Program-made: the position numbers and the translations under genes
Shown here: positions 45,201 through 57,164 of the stretch, one piece after another
Position numbering within the stretch: position 1 is the stretch's first letter
Layout of the letters: each line of letters begins with the position of its first letter
DNA from: Lomentospora prolificans
Taxonomy: Eukaryota > Ascomycota > Sordariomycetes > Microascales > Microascaceae
NCBI GenBank assembly: GCA_029532625.1
Contig: JARFXM010000008.1
Span: forward strand, 2,480,001-2,544,000
DNA: 64,000 nucleotides
Direction: 5' to 3'
Notes under the pieces: generated by a model
The model's database searches: none
Seen by the model: the letters and a program-made list of their open reading frames with translations, nothing else
What the model was told of the DNA's origin: nothing

Positions 45201-48200
45201 GTTTTCACGCTCTTCTCTCCATAGTTTTTGGAGAGGTTCGTTTTTTTTTGTCCCTAACCGATACCGTTCATCTTGACCTCACCACGGTCCTGTCGAGGCC
45301 GTGTCTTTGGGCCAAAGGTTTCGGGATGCCCGTGACGCGGAGGGGGCACTCGACCAAGAGCCAATCCCCGAAGGCTTTCCTCACATAGCCACCGGACAAT
45401 GTCAAGCCAGGACATGAGCTGCGAGACACTCTCGCTATTGGACCTGTGGACATTCCAGAGATAGCCGCTGTCACTTTCGCTTTACTGGCCCAGTCCCAGT
45501 CCCAGTATGCAATGGCAAACAGCCAGCCGGGTTGCCGATCGCTGGCTCAACCCTCTCTGACCTCATTCCCTCGTGGGCCTCGCCACGCTCCACACCCAAC
45601 TAACCTCACCTATGGCAACAATTAAACGAACAAGTAAAACTTTGATGAAAGGGAATCTTATCTTGCAACATCGAGGGCATTAATATAATAGAGGACAATG
45701 CTATCGAAATCTGCCGCATAACACTCAAAACGCCCAACATCAGAGAAGAAGGCCCTCTATCCACTGCTCTGCTCGCTACCCCTCAACTGGGCGGCCACCT
45801 TGACCGGCCACTCACACAGCTTGCGGCCTCTGGAATTGGTCAAAGTCCCCATTTGAGTAGTCCGGTGTCGCGGTATAGGTAGGCCAGTTGGGGAGACCGC
45901 CCTCCATCCGCACCCATCCCTTCGCGGGTGGTCGTCCGTTGGGCCTAGCCATTTTGTTGACCAAGGGAGGCTTGGCTGGCTAAGGGGGCAGACCCCCGTT
46001 GACGAGACTGGCTTTTTTTGGTGTGATTGCGACTATATATGCGGGCAGATTACGGTACTTTGTTGGTTTCTTGGTAGCCTATGGCTGTGGTATATAAGTC
46101 TGTTGGCCGCCTATGACGGATGTTAGTCGTATAGCAGCATTACTCAGGTGGGCTAACCAGGGAACCGTACACTACCATTCCGTAGTAGGATAAGGAAGGG
46201 AAAAGTGATAGGATGAAAGTATTTGTCGGGTATTCTCTCGTGGCTGCTGTCTGTACATTCCCGGTGTCTGGGAGGGAAGCGTCTCGGGCGTTGGGCAGTT
46301 CGAGCCCAACGACGCTTTGCTTCTGCCCACGAGTTCTTCCGCCGGAACACATTAGCTATATTTCTCTCGTAAAGAAAATGAGTTCATGCTTCCTTTTCTT
46401 CTTTTCTCCGTAGCTGAGGAGGTAATACCGTCAGAGTAAAGAATGAAGATGGATTCTACTGAAGTGGTCGAGCCCAGTATCAAACAGCGAGATATTCAAC
46501 ATCGACCGCAACATGCTCATCATAGTCGAATAGTCCCGAATCTCTAGTCTCCTCTACACTCGAAACCAACCCACCTCCCCCAAGTGCCATCGTAGAAACG
46601 TTTCATATCCTCCCTCTCCCACCCGATCCCGTCCAAACGTCATCCCGGCCCCCCGACCGACCCAAGTTCCCCCCTCCCTTGAACTTTACGTACATAAGCG
46701 CCGCGAACGCGAACCTTTATCCACCACAAGAACTCGTTCATCCCTCGTCCTACAAATTCTTGCTTAACGCGCCATATTGGGCACCCAGATTCCCGCACCG
46801 CTCCTCCCTGGGGTTTATCGGTTCATGCGTACTGTGCTGCGTTGTGCGACTCGCGTTCCTTTTGTTCGTTCGTGGGGACATATGCGCGCCTGTCTGGTCG
46901 AGAGTGCCGGAGGGCCGTGGCTGAGACGGGGTGGCGGGTGAAACTGGATTTCTGTAGCCCGTGGCCGCATCTGTTTGAGGCGGTATAATGGGCTTTTTTG
47001 GCGTCTCGCCCCGAGGTTGGAATGTTAAGGGATGTGAGACTGGAGTAGTTGAGAAGGAGAACGCGCGGAGGAGGGAGTGAAGAGCCCTGGGACACTTGAT
47101 ATTGAAACTACATGACGGAAATGCAGCCGCATAGCCACTGCTATCCCGTGAAGTCGATTGGATTTAAGAGATTGCTGTGTGGCCTGGAAGTTGTTCGCGC
47201 CGCTCTCTTTACCGGAAGAAGGTATCCCGTATGCAGGGGCATGCTGAATACAGGGCCACGATGCCGGCTTTGATGTCGTGGCATCGCTCTGGACGATTTC
47301 TGAAGGTCGAATTCACGGTCTGGCCAAGTGTCGCCTTTCTTCTTACTACTAAGATGACGACACGAGCACCCATCGCTTCGGGTTGAAGTTTAGGCGGCAA
47401 CGTGTGTGCTTATTCGGAACGCACAACACACTCTGCGTTTAAGTTTCGATATCATTCGGGAGCGGTGAGAGTCAAAAGGTAGAATGTAAAGATTGAATGC
47501 AGTACACTGACGATCTCGGTTCAGATCTCGCACCTACCTTCATGTTACTCGTCCTCGGTAGACAGGACCTTGAGAGCGAGCCTTCATATTTTCTAGAGTC
47601 ACTCCTCCGAGATACCTCACCGCCATGGAGGCTATACATTATACACAGCATAGAAGAGACGGATAGCGAGTTTCCATTGAGAAAACAGAATCCGCATCAC
47701 TCTTTCTGGGATCACATGCCCGGTGGAAAGCAGGATGCCCCTCTCGAGTCCGACGGTAATGGGCTCTTGGTCCCAGGTGTATTTCTACTCTGGTTCTAGT
47801 TAACGAGCGCATGATAATGGCATGACTCAGGCGGAAGGGTGAAATTCTGGGGTTATCCTTTTGCATGGACATAGGGTTTCCACGAGAGTATCCGCGGTGC
47901 TTCTCTCTGCATATCAAGGGGCTTGAGTCAAGCGATCCTGAGCGAAAGCCATCTTGTTTGTGGATGAGCGACGCCAATCTTGCTGAGCCAGGATTCTACA
48001 GATTCAAGGAGGATTTGCGGATCGAAATACATGTTGCCCGCGAAGGCGGCTGATTTCTCTTCCTTCCCCAAGCAGCATCTACATCCTCCGTGGCTCTATG
48101 TTACAAGGGCCGGGCCCATTCCGTGTCTCTGGAAGCAGGATCTCACCGACCTCACCTTCCTCCTGTGCCGCTCTAATGAAGGTAGTTGCTACTCCGAGCC

Positions 48201-48485
48201 ACGCTCAATATAATAATGTTCCAAGTGTCTGGCATGGTACTACTTCTGTTGCAACTCCTCCTTAACCCTCCTTCCAACAGCGGCGAGGCCTGAACAGGGT
48301 ATAATCTACTCTATTGATGGACATGTGGTACTCTCATATGGGGTATAACCTAGAGTTTCCGCTCCATCTTTCCCTTTGCTCTATCAGCCTCGAGGAATTT
48401 GTGTTGCTCATGCTCTTGGGGTTGCCAATGTGGGGGAGTGGGCTTTATGTAACGACAATTGCGATCACAAAATCACAAATCAGTA
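42203..48485. other. Long gene-poor region
   Basis: 6.3 kb without a protein gene I can support. The first few hundred bases are the promoter and leader of the gene at 42202. The region contains a T run (about 43769-43781), a GCT repeat (43945-43970) and pyrimidine-rich DNA (about 46540-46680). Short reading frames on both strands overlap one another and lack domains. Unannotated lncRNA or fast-evolving small genes cannot be excluded. Confidence 0.45.
43945..43970. repeat. GCT trinucleotide microsatellite
   Basis: Eight consecutive GCT units plus a partial one, in non-coding DNA. Confidence 0.9.
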
Positions 48486-48569
48486 GCACTATTGGGTTAG
48501 TGGTAAACTTGGTCGTTGCCATCTTCCGATAGATTCGACCAGCCCCCGGTTCGATTCCGGGATAGTGCA
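48486..48569 (+). tRNA. tRNA-Gly(GCC) with a 13-nt intron
   Basis: A full cloverleaf folds: acceptor stem GCACTAT/ATAGTGC, a 3-bp D stem GTT/AAC, anticodon stem GGTCG/CGACC, and T stem CCCGG/CCGGG closing the loop TTCGATT. The anticodon loop after splicing is TTGCCAT, anticodon GCC at 48518-48520. A 13-nt intron (48522-48534) sits one base 3' of the anticodon, the canonical site. The B box GGTTCGATTCC is intact. The discriminator is A; CCA is not encoded, as expected for a nuclear gene. Confidence 0.95.
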
Positions 48570-48579
48570 CTCGAATTTC

Positions 48580-48586
48580 TTTTTTT
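48580..48586 (+). terminator. RNA polymerase III oligo-T terminator
   Basis: A run of seven T begins 11 bases after the tRNA end, in the sense orientation, matching the usual Pol III stop signal. Confidence 0.8.
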
Positions 48587-51236
48587 CTTGCTCCTTTCCT
48601 CCCTGTTATTTTGGCCCTTTCCTTTGCCACCGCGGCTCTCCTCTTCGACTTGGAATTTTTTTTTCCTCTTCCAATCGAAATATTTCATAGCTGGGCCTCC
48701 CAGCTTGCTACGGAGAGGAGGCCGACCTCTATCAGTAGCCCTTGGTGCCCACTGGAGGAGATCTGACCTTCGGAGCAGCCACCGAGATTGTTCACGGGAG
48801 GCGGCGAAAGTCAAGTGTCTTGCGCGAAGGGCTACGTTGCGGAATACTATGAGACTGCACCTCAGGCCTGCCGCTCCGGACATCTTTCTTATCCTGTTAG
48901 CCGCGTGCAATTGGGTCAGACTCAGCATATCAAGGCGAGTGGTTCATAATCATTTTGCCTCGTCTCCGTTCATGAGATTCCCGCTCATCCCTGATTTTGT
49001 TGCTGCGGCCACATACGTCGGCTTGAGGATCAGCGCGGTTGGTGGCTATGGCGAAGACAGCCTCGCTTCACCGAAATACGAGCGACGGCCAAAAAAAGGG
49101 AACGAAAGCAATAGCACACGGGATTGTGACAGCGAGCCAAGCCATGGCCAACGGACCTTCGAAACGGAAGGATCACGGTGATGGCAACCGAAGGCAGGGA
49201 TGTGGCCTCATGTCTCACAACATTCGGTTCTGTGTCCCATCCAAGGAGCCGTGAAGCATATTCTTGATACTGACCATTGCCGAGTTAAGGTAGGGGCATG
49301 TTGGCTCTTATGAGTTCACCAGATCCTCCATCTCGGAACCCAAAATCCTGTCCGATGTGTTGCCTTGCCGGCTCTGTTAGTCGGCGCATTCATCATGGCG
49401 CATGAGCGCCAGACTGAGCCATCGGCGCCTCGCCATTGTTCTATTGATAGTGCAACCTATTGTGACGCTATCGATTCGAGTCGGGCCAATCCGGATCTGC
49501 CCATTATTGATTATTGTGTTACGAACAGGCCTGGCGGTTGTGCCTTTCCTTGCTGAGATTTATTACTGATCTTTTGCCTGGCCCCCTGAGCGTTCCCTTG
49601 ACCCCCACAATTGCACGGATTCGGCCCTCTCAATCATACCTAGACGGTGCTGCGGCTGGCGTTGGCCCTTCACGATTAACGATATCAACTGCCATGTCCA
49701 GCCTGCCTTGGTGGCGAGCTGAACATCCAAAAGGACGGCGGGTCTAATGTCTGCACTTTCCGTAGAACTACACTGCCCAGAATGTCGTCCTCGTCCCGTC
49801 CCGGGCCGAACAAAGACGTGGGCGCCTCTTCAGGACTTCCAGACCCCTCGTCAATGGGCCATGCACCGCCTCAGCCCTTTGGGGCACCCACTCGTTCACA
49901 AGCCAATCAAGGATGGCTCTGAGCCAATGATCACGGCTATGATTGAAATAAATACTACACTACGAAGCTCACCACTGACCTGCACGCCACAACCAGACAA
50001 TACATTCCAACGAAGCGGCGGGCACCATAAATCCACGCGCCCTGACTGGCCGCCCAAGGAAATTAGCCGGCCCTAAAAGGATAGAGCTTGGGAACGGTGC
50101 GGACCAACTTTGCAGGGCATCATATGGGGGGAACAAGGTAAGATACTCATATCAACCATCAGCACGGATGTGGGACACAGGGAGGCTGCGCCCATCTTGG
50201 CTCATCGGTTCAACGCAATTATTGGCTCGTTTGGCTCTCCACAATTGCAGTCTCGAAGTAGCGCACACTTGCCTCCGCCTTTTCGGTACGAATTCTGTGC
50301 TCCATGTGGTTCTGGACCGTAAGACTGGGACTGTCGAATGCTGGTTAGCCCATTGATAGATGGATGTTTCCCCACCGCTAGCGCTGCCTTGTCAGCCCTG
50401 TGCAAGTGTGAGAATCTCGGACTTGTCCGGTCCTGCGTCTTGCGCCTGGATCTGCATCCGGATCGCATCGGTTAGGGGAGCTTGATGTTCTTCGCCAATT
50501 GGGGATGTCAACGGCGTAACGTATGATGCTGATATGCTTCTGCCCTGCTTCTGGGCTGAGTCTTCGCTTCCAACAGATGATACTATTATGTCCCCGCCGC
50601 TTCAGCGTCAATCTCGTTCCTTATCCTCGATTTTTACTGCTCCCCCATCTGGTGTTTCGTTTCCTTTTCAACCCTGGGGATGCGGCGCTTGAGCCAGCCG
50701 GGGCCAGGCCCCCCAGTGCCAGGCTCCCGAGCCAGCCCTACACTACCCTCCGGGCACGTCTTCATCCCTACACCTCATCGCATACCCCCAAATTAGGAAT
50801 AGCTCCTGTCATACACACCCGAGGGCTTGTCATGTTCCCAAATCTGTTGGTTCGTTGGTAGTTGTCATTGTCATCCAGTATGTCCGAGATACGATATTTT
50901 GGACAGGGCTGTGTGTATATATTAAGAGCGACCAGGCTCTCGTCTCCTCTCCCTCTTGTCTCTCACCACCTGGTCCCCCATGGTCCATCTTCACGAGCCC
51001 TCCATACTCTAGCTCTTTTAGTAGGACTTGTCGATTCTTTCTCAGTCACCCTCCTTGTCGTTGCTGCTAAGCGTCGTGACTTGCCTGACACCCTTGGTGA
51101 ATTATTGCATTCTTTGTCCCAGATACCCTCGTTTCGTTTTACTTGGCAAGCTCTACTCTGGTGCTGGATATCATTGTCCCTTGTCTGCCTCTGACGTGCC
51201 CTGACTTGCACATAAGCTGAGCGCGTATTCATCATC
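48587..51236. other. Intergenic region upstream of the oxygenase gene
   Basis: No gene recognised in 2.6 kb. Open frames of up to 221 codons (48516-49181) lack any known domain, and one overlaps the tRNA. From about 50540 the + strand becomes C/T-rich, consistent with a long leader for the gene at 51237. Confidence 0.45.
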
Positions 51237-54200
51237 ATGGCTGATAAGCTTCTCGGCCTCCTCGGTGGCTCTCCCAATGGGAAGGCTGACGGGAACGCTC
51301 ATGGCCACACCGACGGTCATGCTAGTGGGAATGGCAACGGTCACTCTCAATGCCCATACAATGGCAAAGCCCATGGCGATGGTAATGGCATGCTCCAACC
51401 CTCCATTTCTTCCGTGCCGCCCTCTCCTATGTCAACATCCTACGAGTTCGCCAGCCAAGCTTCTGGCAACAACTCAAACAAGTCTGCCCCGTCACCAGAT
51501 CTTTCTACTCGCCTCTCCTGGGTTGCAAAAGCCGTCCTCCGCTCCTTCTCCGCCATCCCCAAGACCCCCTATTCCACGGCCGGCAACAATGTTGATGGTT
51601 CTGCCACGACGGGGCTTCTCGAGGATGTCCAGAAGATGGGCTTCAAGGACGTCGAGACCCTGCTGGAGTTTCTGCACACCGCCGTGCACGGCGTCCAGGA
51701 CGATAGCAAGCTCCTTCTCGAGCGCGTCGTCGATCTCCTGTCCAAGCTCCCCGCCACTTCGCGCGAGGGCCATTCCCTCGAGAGCGGGCTTATCCACCAG
51801 CTGTGGTCGTCGCTTCAGCACCCCGTGCTCACCACGCTGGACGAAGGGTTCAAGTACCGCGAAGCCGATGGGTCTAACAACAACTTGTACATGCCGCAGC
51901 TCGGCGCTGCGAATACCCCCTATGTGAGGACGACGCGGCCCATGGCGTACCAGCGACCCGACGTGCCGGAACCGAGCCTGCTGTTTGACACACTCATGAG
52001 GAGGGGTGAAGGTTTCCAGCCCCATCCGAACAACATTTCGAGCGTGCTGTTTTATATGGCGACGCTGATTACCCATGATATATTCCAGTCAGATGGCAAG
52101 AGGAATGGTATAAACTTGACTTCTTCTTACCTGGATCTGGCGCCCTTATATGGCCGAAATAAAGAAGAGCAGCTCCATGTTAGGGCTATGGTAGGCGGCA
52201 GGCTGAAGCCTGATTGCTTCTCTTCAAAGAGGGTTCACGGTTTCCCTCCTGGCGTCGGTGTCCTCATCATCATGTTCAACAGGTTCCACAACTACGTGGT
52301 GACCCAACTTGCAGCGTAAGTGATGGACCCGGCGACCTCCTCAGAGCAGAATTAACACAAAACTAACACTTCATAGCATCAACGAAGGTGGCCGCTTCCA
52401 AAAGGAACCCGCCGCCCGTGAGCTTCAAGGCAAGTCCGAAGAAGCGCAAAAGGCCCTCCGTGACGCCGCTCTGGCCAAGTACGATGAGGATCTCTTCCAG
52501 ACGGGTCGCCTCATCACCTGCGGCCTCTACGTCAACATCATCCTGCGTGATTACGTGCGAACCATCCTTAACGTCAACCGGTCCGACACGTCGTGGGCTC
52601 TCGACCCCCGCATTAAGGACGGGCACAACATCTTTAGCAAGCCGACGCCTGAGGCTACGGGCAACCAAGTCTCCGTCGAGTTCAACTTCCTTTACCGCTG
52701 GCACAGCACCGTCTCGCCGCGGGATCAGAAGTGGACCGAGGATGCGTTCAAGGAGATCTTGGGCACGGACGATCCCGAGTCTTTGAAGTTTGAGGAGTTC
52801 TTGAGCAAGCTGCACGGGTTCGAGGCCGGGCTTGATGAGGACCCGGTTAAGAGGGCGTTCCATAACGTCAAGAGGAATGCGGATGGGTCGCTTCCCGATG
52901 ACGATCTCGTCAAGATCTGGTGCGAGAGCGTAGAAGACGTTGCGGGTTCGTTTGGCGCCAACAGGGTGCCTCCTGTGTTCAAGCACATTGAGATCCTAGG
53001 TATCGTCCAGGCTCGCAAGTGGAATGTTGCGACGCTGAATGAGTTCCGCGACTTCTTCGGCCTTACGCGCCACCGCACTTTTGAGGATATCAACCCCGAT
53101 CCGGAAGTGGCGAGGAAGCTCCGCAACCTCTATGACTCGCCTGATGCGGTCGAGTTGTATCCGGGTCTTGTCGTCGAGAAGGCCAAGCCTCCCATCGACC
53201 CGGGTAGCGGTCTTTGCGTGAACTTCACCACCAGCCGCGCTATTCTTTCTGATGCCGTGGCTCTCGTCCGTGGCGATCGGTTCTACACTGTTGATTACAC
53301 GCCAAAGCACCTCACCAACTGGGGCTATAATGAGGCCAGCTACGACCCCAAGGTCGACAACAGCCACGTTTTCTACAAGCTCGTCTTCCGCGCTTTCCCC
53401 CATCACTTCCGCCGCGATAGCATCTACGCCCATTTCCCCCTTACTGTGCCCTCTGAGAACGCAAAGATCTTTGCCAAGATCCAAAAGGATCATCTCTATT
53501 CCTGGAGCAAGCCGTCTCCCACGGGCGACCTCATCCTCGTGCGCTCGTACAACACCATCAAGCACGTTCTTGCCAACCAGAAGGACTATACCGTCATCTG
53601 GGGCGACGCTATCCGCTTCCTGACCGAGGAGAATGGCCACGCGCCGGGTGCCTCCTTCTGTCTTGCGGGAGACGGCAAGGCCAATGCCGAGAGTCGCAAG
53701 CTTGTCCTCAGCGCGCTCTACGGCCCCGAAGCCTGGGAATCCGAAGTGTCCCGCTTCTACTCTAAGATGGTCCCCGTGCTCCTCAAGAAGTACAGCTACT
53801 CTTGGGAATCGGGCGCCAGGGAGCCCGGCGTCACGCGCACCCACGAGGTCGACATCGTCCGCGACGTCATCAACCTCGCCAACACCCGCCTCTGCGCCGC
53901 CATGTTCAACCTCCCCATCAAGATCGAGGAGAACCCCTGGGGCGTCCTGACCGAGCAGGAGCTCTACCTCGCCACCACCGCCATCTTCTCCTCCATCTTC
54001 TTCGACGCAGACATCGCCAAGAGCCTGCACATGCGCTCGCTCGCCAAGGAGCTTGCCGGCCAGCTGGAGCGCCTCGTCGTCGTCGCCGCGCACGCCGTCG
54101 ACAAGGCGGGCGTCCTCACGGATGCCGTTGAGACGGTCCGCGGATACTGGCGTGGAGAGGGATTCCCTGCCATCGCCGGATACGGACACGAGATGATCCG

Positions 54201-55029
54201 CCACCTCCTCGAGAAGGACAAGACTGTCAAGGAGTGTGTTTGGGGAAACATTGTGCCGTTCATCTCGTCGAATGTGCCGAATCAGTCGGCTCTGCTTTCG
54301 CAGTGTATCGACTTTTACCTCGAGGAGGAGAACAAGCATCATCTTGCGGAGCTGTACCGCCTCGCGCACGAGAACACTGATGAAGCTGACGAGAAGATTA
54401 TGAAGTAGTAAGTCCATCACACACCTGTATACTTTCTACCAGAAAAAGCGGCGCGATTTTAACCTCTCTCAACAGCATGCTCGAAGGCTCCCGCATCCGC
54501 GGCACCGTAGCCGTCTACCGCGACGTCCACATCTCCACCTCCCTCCCCGACTCCGTCCCCGCGACGCCCAACCCCGCCGACCCAACCCACCTAAACCCTC
54601 TCACGCCCCCTTCCAGCCCCGAGTTCCACATCCCCCCTCAAGGAGGGCGACCGTATCCTCCTCTCCCTCGCCTCCGCCTCCCGCGACCCCGCCGTCTTCC
54701 CCGACCCCGACAAGGTCCGCCTCGACCGCCCCATCGACTCCTACATCCACTTCGGCTCCGGCCCCCACAAGTGCGCGGGCATGGAGCTCTCCGTCGTCGC
54801 GCAGACGGCCCTCTTCAAGCAGATTGTCGGCCTCAAGAACCTCAGGCGCGCCGCTGGCGATCGGGGACACATGAAGAGTATGCCGGCGCGCAAGTGGAAG
54901 GGTCAGGTTCGGACCAAGGAGACAGAGATGGAGGAGGGGGCTTGGAGTGGGTTGAGGGTGTATATGATGCCGGATCAGAGCGGGTATTGGCCTGTTCCTA
55001 CGACTATGAAGCTTATTTGGGATGAGTAG
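51237..55029 (+). CDS. Psi-producing oxygenase (fatty acid dioxygenase-P450 fusion), apparent frameshift
   Basis: Homologue of fungal Ppo/linoleate diol synthases, which oxygenate C18 fatty acids and isomerise the hydroperoxide into oxylipins that steer sporulation. Exons 51237-52315, 52377-54407 and 54476-55029, about 1220 aa. The N-terminal haem-peroxidase domain has the distal His280 (ITHDIF) and catalytic Tyr466-x-x-His469 (YRWH). The P450-like domain has NVPNQSALL, fitting the Asn-Gln hydroperoxide-isomerase motif, and the haem ligand FGSGPHKCAGME (Cys codon 54772-54774). In exon 3 the frame entering from the splice site (LEGSRIRGTVAVYRDV) does not reach the haem cysteine. The sequence shifts by one base at a run of six C (54632-54637), after which KEGDRILLSL continues in another frame. 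Either an assembly error, a real mutation, or an unusual intron explains this. Without correction the product lacks the haem ligand. Confidence 0.9.
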
Positions 55030-55607
55030 AGGGGAAATTTGAGGCAGAGGGAGGAACAATGTAGAGCGTGGAACGAGGGAAGGATGGCTTGATTTGGAAA
55101 TATAGAGTGTAACGTAGGGAATGGCGTCGACGGATTCTCTGTCGTCTTATGTTTTGTTCCAGGCGGACAGTTTGCTAGATTGTGCAGGACACTGGATCTC
55201 TTCTGTTTCTCAGGTGGTATATACGTTCAAAAAAATTCAACAATATCGGATCTTTCAAGGGGTTGGGTTCTTCCTGTGGAATTATACGTGTTTTAGTATG
55301 ATCAAATCAAATTTTCAATAAAAGTTTGGCTACAGCACTAGATATCAGGGACTAAGATTACCGATTCCAAACTGCCCAATATCCCAGTGTAGAGCGACGC
55401 AGCGAACGTTGAGAAAGTATAACATTTCATTTTCAATATTTCCGGCATTGAGTGTGTGTGCCTGGAAGTCAAGCCACACAACGCAAGGGTCGCAATGCAA
55501 GATGCCAAACTGTAGGCGACCCAGAGCCAAGATAGCACGCGCCAAGAGTAAAAGAAAGCAATTGATCGTTGACATTGCGAAAATCGAGTTTCGAGGCCAT
55601 GAGCGAT
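55030..55607. other. Convergent intergenic region, oxygenase and AdoMet decarboxylase
   Basis: 578 bases between two stops on opposite strands; both 3' UTRs expected. A/T-rich around 55200-55460. No gene recognised. Confidence 0.5.
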
Positions 55608-57164
55608 TTAGTCATCCTCGCCAACTCGGGTGCCGACGGCGCCGTTCCATCCCTCGCGCTCGTAGAATCGGAAAACAAGATCGTAGTCATCGAACTCATG
55701 GACGATGCGCTCGACACGGCGGTAGCCGCGGACGGGGTCGATGCGTCGAGTGAGGTGCTTGCGGCGGTTGGAGGCCCAGTTCTCGTCATGGTTGAGCGCA
55801 TTCTCACCCTTCCCCGAGCCCTCGAACAGGGTGACGCTGAAACGTCCGGGCTTGAATATGTTGACGACGTGTTCGATGATCTCGGATGTACTGCGGCCAG
55901 TAGGCTCGCCGGGGACGTTGGTCTCGAACGATGCGAAGGAGCAGTTGGGCTCGGGTGTAACGTGGACGGTGAAGTAATGGGCGGCGCTAGAGGTAGCTGC
56001 CCCGTTGTTTTCGCCACCCTCCTTGGCGCGCTTGGGAGCGGGGACGACACCGTTGGCGGAGAATCCGCAAGGGCTGAACATGTACGCGTCGATCCTGGCA
56101 TCGGGATACACCGAATTTGGGTAAATGGAGGAAAGACCAGAGTTCTCCGAGACCACGGTGCCCAGGGCATGACCCTCGGTGGTGGTGGGGGCCTCGGAGC
56201 CGGCCTTGGCATGATCATGCAAGTCGGACTCGCATCCGTTGCTAAAGACATCGACGGTCTCGCCGAGATCGCTATCCGAGGTAGCAGCATCATTTTGAGA
56301 AGGAGCAGCATCTTTCTCGCTCGCGACCGCACTCGCGTGAGACAGATAGAACTGCTTGGCGTTCTCCGGGTCAAGATCGGTCATAAGAATCTCAAGGGTC
56401 TCGTCGTTCACGTCCTCGGAGGACGAGGGCACGAAGGTGGTGGTCCCGGCCGGAATCTTGGTTACACGGGTAACATCGGTCAACACTTCGGGGATCTCTT
56501 CGTCAGGGGTTCTCGGGGGAGTCAACGCGAAGGACGGAGCCGTAAGATACAAGTACCAGTGGTCTCCGTTCATTTTCCCGACCATGTAGGCGCTGCCTCC
56601 CTCAAAGATGTCGTCGAGGAACTTGACCTCCTGCTTCCAGCTGCGGTGAGGACCACGCTGCTTGTCAGGGAAGAGGAAATTCTTCCTGCTATAGAAGAAA
56701 CGGTACGGGGTAGCTGCGGCCTTGATCTCGGTGACGGACTTGGCGTTATGGAACGGGAAGCCAGCATCAACGGCGGCGATGTGAAGCAGGCGCTGGAGGC
56801 CGAGCAAGAGAGTAGTGGTGCCACATGTCTTCAGAATTATCTTATGGGGGAAGACGAACATGCTCGACTCGGAGAGCAGGTAGGCATCGACGTTGTCGGA
56901 CTCGAGGACGGAGAGAACTTCGCAGTTGACTAGATCCAACATGCCCTTCCAGGTCTCGGCCGGGACCACCTTTAGACCGCTAGGCCGGGCGCCTGGGGGG
57001 AGCGAGGTGGGGCTGGGGGCGAACCACACCTCCAAAAGCTTCTCGGGGCCCTCGAAGGCATTCGTGGAATCGAGGTCGGAAGCAACATCGTGGTTGATGG
57101 TGAGGTGAGGTGTGGCCTGGGAAGGCGAAAAGGTGTAGCTGCTGGGAAGTGGGAGGGCAACCAT
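55608..57164 (-). CDS. S-adenosylmethionine decarboxylase proenzyme
   Basis: Cytosolic enzyme giving decarboxylated AdoMet, the aminopropyl donor for spermidine and spermine. Intronless, 518 aa. The substrate-site block FEGPEKLLEVWF (residues 37-48) is intact. The self-cleavage site is YLLSESSMFV; cutting between Glu99 and Ser100 yields the pyruvoyl group. The catalytic Cys114 is in LKTCGTTTLLL. The processing Ser and His region appears as FSPCGFSANG and YFTVHVTPEPN. Two inserts make it longer than animal enzymes (about 330 aa): an acidic Ser/Asp-rich stretch of about 55 residues near 300-350 and a short basic-to-Gly insert after FSANG. No upstream ATG occurs in the nearest 200 bases of the leader, so a uORF like that of animal AdoMetDC is not seen there. 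A 454-codon antisense frame is a shadow. Confidence 0.95.
   Translation of the reverse strand: MVALPLPSSYTFSPSQATPHLTINHDVASDLDSTNAFEGPEKLLEVWFAPSPTSLPPGARPSGLKVVPAETWKGMLDLVNCEVLSVLESDNVDAYLLSESSMFVFPHKIILKTCGTTTLLLGLQRLLHIAAVDAGFPFHNAKSVTEIKAAATPYRFFYSRKNFLFPDKQRGPHRSWKQEVKFLDDIFEGGSAYMVGKMNGDHWYLYLTAPSFALTPPRTPDEEIPEVLTDVTRVTKIPAGTTTFVPSSSEDVNDETLEILMTDLDPENAKQFYLSHASAVASEKDAAPSQNDAATSDSDLGETVDVFSNGCESDLHDHAKAGSEAPTTTEGHALGTVVSENSGLSSIYPNSVYPDARIDAYMFSPCGFSANGVVPAPKRAKEGGENNGAATSSAAHYFTVHVTPEPNCSFASFETNVPGEPTGRSTSEIIEHVVNIFKPGRFSVTLFEGSGKGENALNHDENWASNRRKHLTRRIDPVRGYRRVERIVHEFDDYDLVFRFYEREGWNGAVGTRVGEDD

Noticed and set aside
52996..54420. 474-codon minus-strand frame opposite the oxygenase
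   Set aside because: Antisense to a conserved enzyme; Leu/Val/Asp/Glu-heavy composition is what reverse reading of this codon usage gives.
55569..56933. 454-codon plus-strand frame opposite AdoMet decarboxylase
   Set aside because: It mirrors a strongly conserved gene with GC-rich third positions, has no domain, and its start is not in promoter-like sequence. A codon-bias shadow.
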